The notes under the pieces are model-generated. The model did not search any database. It was not told the origin of the DNA and saw only the letters and a program-made list of their open reading frames with translations. From Caballeronia humi (lineage in GTDB: Bacteria > Pseudomonadota > Gammaproteobacteria > Burkholderiales > Burkholderiaceae), in NCBI RefSeq assembly GCF_001544475.1, contig NZ_FCNW02000002.1:124001-188000 (forward strand): 64,000 nt of DNA. Direction: 5' to 3'. Shown piece after piece: positions 59,703 to 64,000 of the stretch (within the stretch, counting starts at the first letter, position 1; each line of letters opens with the position of its first letter). The position numbers and the translations under genes were made by a program.

Positions 59703-61910
59703 TCAGTCTTTCGTTTTCAGCTTCTTGGTATCGATCGGGCGCTTGCGCATCCACGTCAGAAGGTCGTTGTGAAGATGTTCGAAGAGCCCGGCGATGCCCC
59801 GCGTGCCCACCAGCAGCACGTGCGACAGGCCGCGCAGCGGGGTATCCGCGAGACGTCCCTCGGACCAGCCGGTCCAGGCATCGGCGCGCGCGAAGGTCGT
59901 CTTGACGAATTCGAATTCCTGCTCGCGCGTGAGCGTCCCGAAGCGCAACCCGACGCGCCCCGGCGCTGTGAAGCCGACCGTCGCGGGGAACGCGTATTCC
60001 TCGTCGCCCCGGAAGAGCGACACGGTCACGCGTTCGTGCATCGGCACTTCGATGTCGTTCGGCAGCTTCACGCCGACGCCGCCTTCCGAATAGTCGATCG
60101 TCTGGCACGCGAGCGTTCGGCCCGTCGAAAACTTGAGCATCACCGGCATTTCCATGTGCACGCGATGCGTCGTGCGGACCTGGCGCCGTTCGCTCGCCGC
60201 CGCGACGCTCGCGCCGAGGATCAGCATGTTGTACACGGTCCAGCAGAGGTTCAGCACGGTGGTCTGCACTTCGCTGCGCACGTCCCAATAGAGCCAGATA
60301 TGCGCGATGCCCGCGCCGAAGCCGATCAGGTTCAAAAGCAGCAGGAACAAGTACGGACGCGAGATCGACCAGTCGAAATAATCCTTCGCGATCTGGCCGC
60401 CCTTCGCCGTCACGTTGAACTTGCCGAGCTTCGGGTTGATGACGGCGAGGAGTGTCGGCGCCGTGATGTACGACGCCAGCACCGATTCATACACTTCGGC
60501 CCAGAACGAATGGCGGAACGATCGCTGCATCCGCGAGTTCGTGATGCTCGCGTGCATCATGTGCGGCAGCGCGAAGATCGCGATGGTGCTCGCCGCCGCT
60601 TCGATCACGTGCGCGCCGAAGAACAGGAACGACAGCGGCGCGGTCAGAAAAACGAGCCGCGGGATGCCGTAGAAGAAGTGCATCATCGCGTTCAGGTAGC
60701 ACAGACGCTGGCCGATCTTGAGGCCGCGCCCGGTGAGCGGATTGTCGATGCGGAAAATCTGCGTCATGCCGCGCGCCCAGCGAATTCGCTGGCCGATGTG
60801 GCCGGAGAGGCTTTCGGTCGCGAGACCCGCTGCCTGCGGAATAGCGAGATAGGCGGTCGTGTAGCCGAGGCGGTGGAGCTTGAGCGCCGTGTGCGCGTCT
60901 TCCGTCACCGTTTCCACCGCGATGCCGCCGATCTCTTCCACCATCGTGCGGCGCAAGAGCGCGCACGAGCCGCAGAAGAACGTCGCGTTCCAGAGGTCGT
61001 TGCCGTCCTGCACGAGGCCGTAGAACAGTTCGCCTTCATTCGGAACCTTGCGGAACGTGCCGAGGTTGCGTTCGAACGGATCAGGTGAGAAGAAATGGTG
61101 CGGCGTCTGCAGCATCGAGAGCAGCTTGTCGCGCAGGAACCAGCCGAGGCCGATCTGCAGGAACGAGCGCGTCGGGATGTGATCGCAGTCGAAGATCGCG
61201 AGGTATTCGCCCTTCGTGATCTTCAGCGCTTCGTTGATGTTGCCGGCCTTCGCGTGGCGATTGTGCGTGCGGATCGTCCAGTTGACGCCGATTTCCTCGC
61301 AGAACGCCTTAAATTCGGGACGGCGGCCGTCGTCGAGGACGTGGATCGCGATCTTGTCGGCGGGATAGTCGAGCGCGAGCGCGGCATAGATCGTCGGCTT
61401 CACGACCGTCAGCGGCTCGTTGTAAGTGGGGATGAAGACGTCGACGGTCGGCCATTCGTCGCGCGAGGCGGGCAGCGGCATCGGCTTGCGCTTGAGCGGC
61501 CAGGCGGTCTGAAAATAGCCGAGCAGCAGGACGAGTGCCGAATACACTTCGGCCGCGACCAGCAAGAGGCCCCAGGCGGCGTCGAGCGGACGCTCCCAGT
61601 ACGTGGTTTCGGTCAGGCGCCAGAACATGTAGCGGCCCGACGCGACCACCGACAGCATGATCATCACGAGCGTCGCGTACTGGCCCTGCAGGCGACGGAA
61701 AAAGAGCGCGAACAGGAAGCAGATGGTCGCGAACGCGAGCTGCTGGCCGAACGCGAGCGGCACCGTCACGACGAAATAGAGCGCGACAACCGCGAACAGC
61801 GTCACGAGGATCGTGACCAGGCGGCTCGCCCAGATGCGCGAATCGACGAAGCGTTCGAGCCGAGACGGCGGCCCTTCGCCTGCGTCGGGCGTGGCGTTGC
61901 TCGTGCTCAT
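59703..61910 (-). CDS. bcsA: Cellulose synthase catalytic subunit BcsA
   Basis: 735 residues, inner-membrane GT2 enzyme that polymerises UDP-glucose into beta-1,4-glucan and exports it. Catalytic elements are all present: DDG at 193-195, DCD at 241-243, FFCGS at 311-315, TED at 336-338 and QRIRW at 374-378. The C-terminal PilZ domain starts with RRQVRTTHR and has the DYSEGGVGV motif, so cyclic-di-GMP activation is expected. Eight membrane helices flank the GT domain. ATG 61910 overlaps the bcsQ stop by 4 nt. The in-frame extension upstream lies inside bcsQ and is rejected. Confidence 0.96.
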   Translation of the reverse strand: MSTSNATPDAGEGPPSRLERFVDSRIWASRLVTILVTLFAVVALYFVVTVPLAFGQQLAFATICFLFALFFRRLQGQYATLVMIMLSVVASGRYMFWRLTETTYWERPLDAAWGLLLVAAEVYSALVLLLGYFQTAWPLKRKPMPLPASRDEWPTVDVFIPTYNEPLTVVKPTIYAALALDYPADKIAIHVLDDGRRPEFKAFCEEIGVNWTIRTHNRHAKAGNINEALKITKGEYLAIFDCDHIPTRSFLQIGLGWFLRDKLLSMLQTPHHFFSPDPFERNLGTFRKVPNEGELFYGLVQDGNDLWNATFFCGSCALLRRTMVEEIGGIAVETVTEDAHTALKLHRLGYTTAYLAIPQAAGLATESLSGHIGQRIRWARGMTQIFRIDNPLTGRGLKIGQRLCYLNAMMHFFYGIPRLVFLTAPLSFLFFGAHVIEAAASTIAIFALPHMMHASITNSRMQRSFRHSFWAEVYESVLASYITAPTLLAVINPKLGKFNVTAKGGQIAKDYFDWSISRPYLFLLLLNLIGFGAGIAHIWLYWDVRSEVQTTVLNLCWTVYNMLILGASVAAASERRQVRTTHRVHMEMPVMLKFSTGRTLACQTIDYSEGGVGVKLPNDIEVPMHERVTVSLFRGDEEYAFPATVGFTAPGRVGLRFGTLTREQEFEFVKTTFARADAWTGWSEGRLADTPLRGLSHVLLVGTRGIAGLFEHLHNDLLTWMRKRPIDTKKLKTKD

Positions 61911-62695
61911 GCGACGTTCCTCGGCGAAACCTGCATCGTGTCGATCGCCGACAGCAGCCAGTCGCCGCACGCGCGCAGATCGGCGGCGGCCTGGGAGAGC
62001 GGATCGTAGTGGATCAGCGTCGTGTCGCAGGCGAGCGATTCGCTCACGCCTTCGTCCTGATGGATCACGCCCGGAAACACCTTCGAGCCGAGCATGTTGC
62101 GCAGCACTTTGAGCACGTCCTTGCTCAACTGGCGCGACTGGTCCACCTGATTCACGACATAACCCTGACCGCCGAAATCGCTGCGCGGCGCGGCGTAGTT
62201 CTCGATCATGCGTTCCATCTGCGGGATCGCGGCGTAGGAGGCGGCGTCCGCGAGCACGACGTTCAGCGCGAAATTCGCCGCCGTCAGCGCTGCGCGCGTG
62301 TAGACGGACGAGCCCGGCGGGGTATCGACGATCACGATGTCGGAAGCGTCGAGTCCGAGCGTATCGAGCGAATGCGCGAGCCACGCCGGCTCGCGATCGA
62401 CGTGCGCCTCGAAGCGGCGGCGATCGTCTTCCAGGACCGCGCCGTACGGCAGGACCGTCACACCATCGACACCGTCGAACATCACGGTTTGCCAGGCATC
62501 GCCGGCGAGTGTCGCGCGCGAAATGCCGTCGATGCTGTCGAGCGGGATGCCGAAGTGCAGGCGCAGCGCGTTCTGCGGATCGAGGTCGAGCACGATTACG
62601 CGACGCCCGCGCGCCGCGAGCACCGACGCGAGGTTTGCGGCGAGCGTCGTCTTGCCGACGCCGCCCTTGGCCGACACCACGGTGATGACTTTCAT
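61907..62695 (-). CDS. bcsQ: Cellulose biosynthesis protein BcsQ (MinD/ParA-like ATPase)
   Basis: 262 residues. The deviant Walker A KGGVGKTT (10-17) with the signature Lys, then LDLDPQNALRLHFGIPLDS and DIVIVDTPPGSSVYTRAALT (Walker B) are intact. BcsQ localises cellulose synthesis to the pole in E. coli and is needed for it. The N-terminal MKVITVVSAKGGVGKTTLAA and ESLACDTTLIHYDPLSQAAA match the family. ATG 62695 overlaps the bcsP/R stop (ATGA), and its stop overlaps bcsA. Confidence 0.93.
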   Translation of the reverse strand: MKVITVVSAKGGVGKTTLAANLASVLAARGRRVIVLDLDPQNALRLHFGIPLDSIDGISRATLAGDAWQTVMFDGVDGVTVLPYGAVLEDDRRRFEAHVDREPAWLAHSLDTLGLDASDIVIVDTPPGSSVYTRAALTAANFALNVVLADAASYAAIPQMERMIENYAAPRSDFGGQGYVVNQVDQSRQLSKDVLKVLRNMLGSKVFPGVIHQDEGVSESLACDTTLIHYDPLSQAAADLRACGDWLLSAIDTMQVSPRNVA

Positions 62696-63417
62696 GAACG
62701 CGTCGCCCGGTTGGCGGCCCAGGTGCGGGCCGGAGCGACGGGTTCGGCCGCGTTGCCGCGCAGGCGGTCAAACACGGACAGAAGCGACGACGGTTGCGCC
62801 TCGGCTTGAACTTGCGGCGCGGTTTGCGGCTCGGTCGAAGCGAAGAGTTTGCCGAGGATCGACGGAGCGGGCGCTGCGGGTTGCACCGGAACGGACTGGC
62901 GCGGTGCAGCGGAAAACGCAATTGATGGTGAAGTCGGTGCAACCGGCGTCACCGTCGCTGTGCCGAATGCACGCAAAGGCGATTGCTGCGTCGGTGCGAC
63001 AGGTGCAACCGGCGCGGCGGGCCGGACCGTCTGCGTCACGGGCGGTGGTGCTTCGACCGGCTCCGCCATTGCATCCACATCCGCAAATCGCGAAGCGCCC
63101 GGCGCAACCGCCGGCAGCGTTACGTTGCTGACCGGCGGAATCGTCCGGCGATGCGCGCGCGCGAAAAGCGGCGGCTTGCCGCGATTGATCGGCGTCGCCT
63201 TGGGTGTCGCGTCACCTTCGCCGCGCGTACCCGGCAATTGCACGTCACGGCGCTGCGCGACTTCCGGAATCGGCGGCTGCGTGAAATCGAGCGTCGCAAG
63301 CAGCGGCCAGCGCGTGCGTGCCGAGCGCGCCTCGTTCTCTCGCCCGATTTCCTGATAATCGCCTGCGTTGCCGCCAAAATGCTCGAATAATTTCTCGATG
63401 TCGCGCGAAGTATTCAT
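62692..63417 (-). CDS. bcsP: BcsR/BcsP-family cellulose biosynthesis protein
   Basis: 241 residues. The first ~45 (DIEKLFEHFGGNAGDYQEIG, then ARTRWPLLATLD) resemble BcsR, the short subunit that stabilises BcsQ in E. coli. The rest (about 50-210) is Pro/Ala/Gln-rich and likely disordered, and a short motif (SLLSVFDRLRGN) ends the chain. Such Pro-rich extended forms are often called BcsP in Burkholderiales. The stop overlaps the bcsQ ATG, so expression is coupled. The gene symbol is tentative. Confidence 0.75.
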   Translation of the reverse strand: MNTSRDIEKLFEHFGGNAGDYQEIGRENEARSARTRWPLLATLDFTQPPIPEVAQRRDVQLPGTRGEGDATPKATPINRGKPPLFARAHRRTIPPVSNVTLPAVAPGASRFADVDAMAEPVEAPPPVTQTVRPAAPVAPVAPTQQSPLRAFGTATVTPVAPTSPSIAFSAAPRQSVPVQPAAPAPSILGKLFASTEPQTAPQVQAEAQPSSLLSVFDRLRGNAAEPVAPARTWAANRATRS

Positions 63418-63593
63418 GATGCCGCCGTCCTCGTAATCCCGATCTGCTTCTAATTAGCCATTTGCCGCGCAGACATCTGTGGTCCGCTGCGGGTAAAGAT
63501 TCAACGTTCGGAAGCAAGGTGAATGCCGTAGTGCGGTTTCAGTCATCCTTGCCGACTTCACCGATGCATTTTTTGCAATCCGTATAAGTCTTA

Positions 63594-64000
63594 TTACGGC
63601 ATGCCTCGCGCAAGCCTGAATTCCACGGCCGAATTTTCATCGAATTCGCCCGCTTGCTTGACTGCCAGTCCCTGCGCGCCGAGTGCGCCGAGCCATTGCT
63701 GATACGCGCCTTCCAGAAACGCCGGACTCCACGTAAGCGCGCGCGCGCCGAATGCCGGCAGCGGCGCGCAATAGTGCGTGATACTCAAATAGCCAGGCTT
63801 CTCCGCAATCGCGACGAAACCCCAGTCTGTGTCGCGCCACAAGGCATTGAGCGAATCGACGAGTTCCGCCATCGATTCACACGCGGGCAGCGGATGCGCG
63901 TCCGCGAACCGGCGTCCGATGCGATTCATCAACTGACGCAGTTCGCTCTGCCCGATCTGCGCTTCGAATTCTTCGGCGAGCGCGGCAAGCACACCGCGCC
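63594..64000 (-). CDS. bcsD: Cellulose synthase subunit BcsD, cut by window edge
   Basis: At least 135 residues; the 5' end lies beyond base 64000. The block CESMAELVDSLNALWRDTDW followed by VAIAEKPGYLSITHYCAPLP is the BcsD hallmark. BcsD forms an octameric periplasmic ring that organises crystalline cellulose in Komagataeibacter, and it marks type I bcs operons. The frame is open to the edge (a GTG at 63992 is internal and not the start). It is separated by 176 nt from bcsP/R downstream, unlike the tight spacing of the other genes. Confidence 0.88.
   Translation of the reverse strand, partial: RGVLAALAEEFEAQIGQSELRQLMNRIGRRFADAHPLPACESMAELVDSLNALWRDTDWGFVAIAEKPGYLSITHYCAPLPAFGARALTWSPAFLEGAYQQWLGALGAQGLAVKQAGEFDENSAVEFRLARGMP

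Noticed and set aside
57093..61088. A 1,331-codon open frame on the plus strand across bcsB and bcsA
   Set aside because: It is exactly antisense to well-supported bcs genes, rich in Arg/Ala/His from GC-rich codon shadows, and shows no domain. Such long antisense frames are expected at this GC content.
59703..62942. A 1,079-residue BcsQ-BcsA-like fusion
   Set aside because: The N-terminal part is an out-of-frame read of bcsQ and bcsP. BcsQ in its own frame is intact with Walker motifs, so the genes are separate.
63580..63599. A terminator hairpin at the bcsD stop
   Set aside because: The near-palindrome CCGTATAAG/CTTATTACGG is imperfect and is followed on the minus strand by A-rich rather than T-rich sequence.
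1..64000. tRNA, rRNA, CRISPR array, insertion sequence or phage integration site
   Set aside because: No cloverleaf or conserved rRNA segment, regular spaced repeats, transposase or integrase reading frame was found by eye. A tRNAscan or ISfinder run would settle small remnants.

Overview
The window looks like chromosomal DNA of a Burkholderiaceae bacterium, most likely Paraburkholderia or Caballeronia. The evidence is very high GC with GC-rich third positions, a monomeric NADP isocitrate dehydrogenase, a phasin, a DUF4148 protein, a host-attachment-family protein, a ~1,600-residue NAD-glutamate dehydrogenase, and a bcs cellulose operon with bcsD, bcsP/R and bcsQ. The genus is an inference. 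I see no tRNA, rRNA, CRISPR, insertion sequence, integrase or phage gene.

Left third (1-25,900): mostly single housekeeping or small conserved genes in short, often convergent units. They include a partial beta-carbonic anhydrase, a SnoaL-like protein, a LysE exporter, the hipBA toxin-antitoxin pair behind an AT-rich operator-like region, icd, a RibD/DHFR-fold reductase, CBS and zinc-ribbon proteins, an NhaR-like LysR regulator, an AhpD-like protein, a lone receiver domain, a lipoprotein glycerophosphodiesterase, a phasin, a manganese catalase, a HisA/HisF-like protein behind nudC, panE with a MazG-like pyrophosphohydrolase, an acyl-CoA dehydrogenase, a GNAT protein, a two-PAS hybrid histidine kinase, and several membrane or lipoprotein genes. 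Two tandem 56-bp palindromic units lie directly in front of panE.

Middle (26,000-46,600): the NAD-glutamate dehydrogenase, an FAD-linked oxidoreductase, and a LacI-controlled carbohydrate or polyol locus. That locus encodes a binding protein, two permeases, a 56-residue membrane protein, two different ATPases, and a split dihydroxyacetone kinase (DhaL, DhaK) without DhaM. It suggests uptake of a small polyol or ketose followed by phosphorylation; the substrate is unknown. Next come a TonB-dependent siderophore receptor with a PiuC-type dioxygenase behind a Fur-box-like site, and mntP behind a yybP-ykoY manganese riboswitch.

Right third (46,600-64,000), all on the minus strand: a ytfQRT-yjfF (galactofuranose-type) ABC transporter, then a cellulose operon transcribed bcsD - bcsP/R - bcsQ - bcsA - bcsB - bcsZ - bcsC with overlapping or 1-3 nt junctions from bcsP/R onward. 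BcsC carries an unusually long Pro/Gln/Tyr-rich linker between its TPR region and its outer-membrane barrel. bcsD runs off the right edge.

No clearly unprecedented system is evident. The most promising leads are the tandem palindromes at panE, the two-ATPase transporter with a split DhaK/DhaL kinase, the BcsC linker, and the riboswitch and hairpin leader of mntP.
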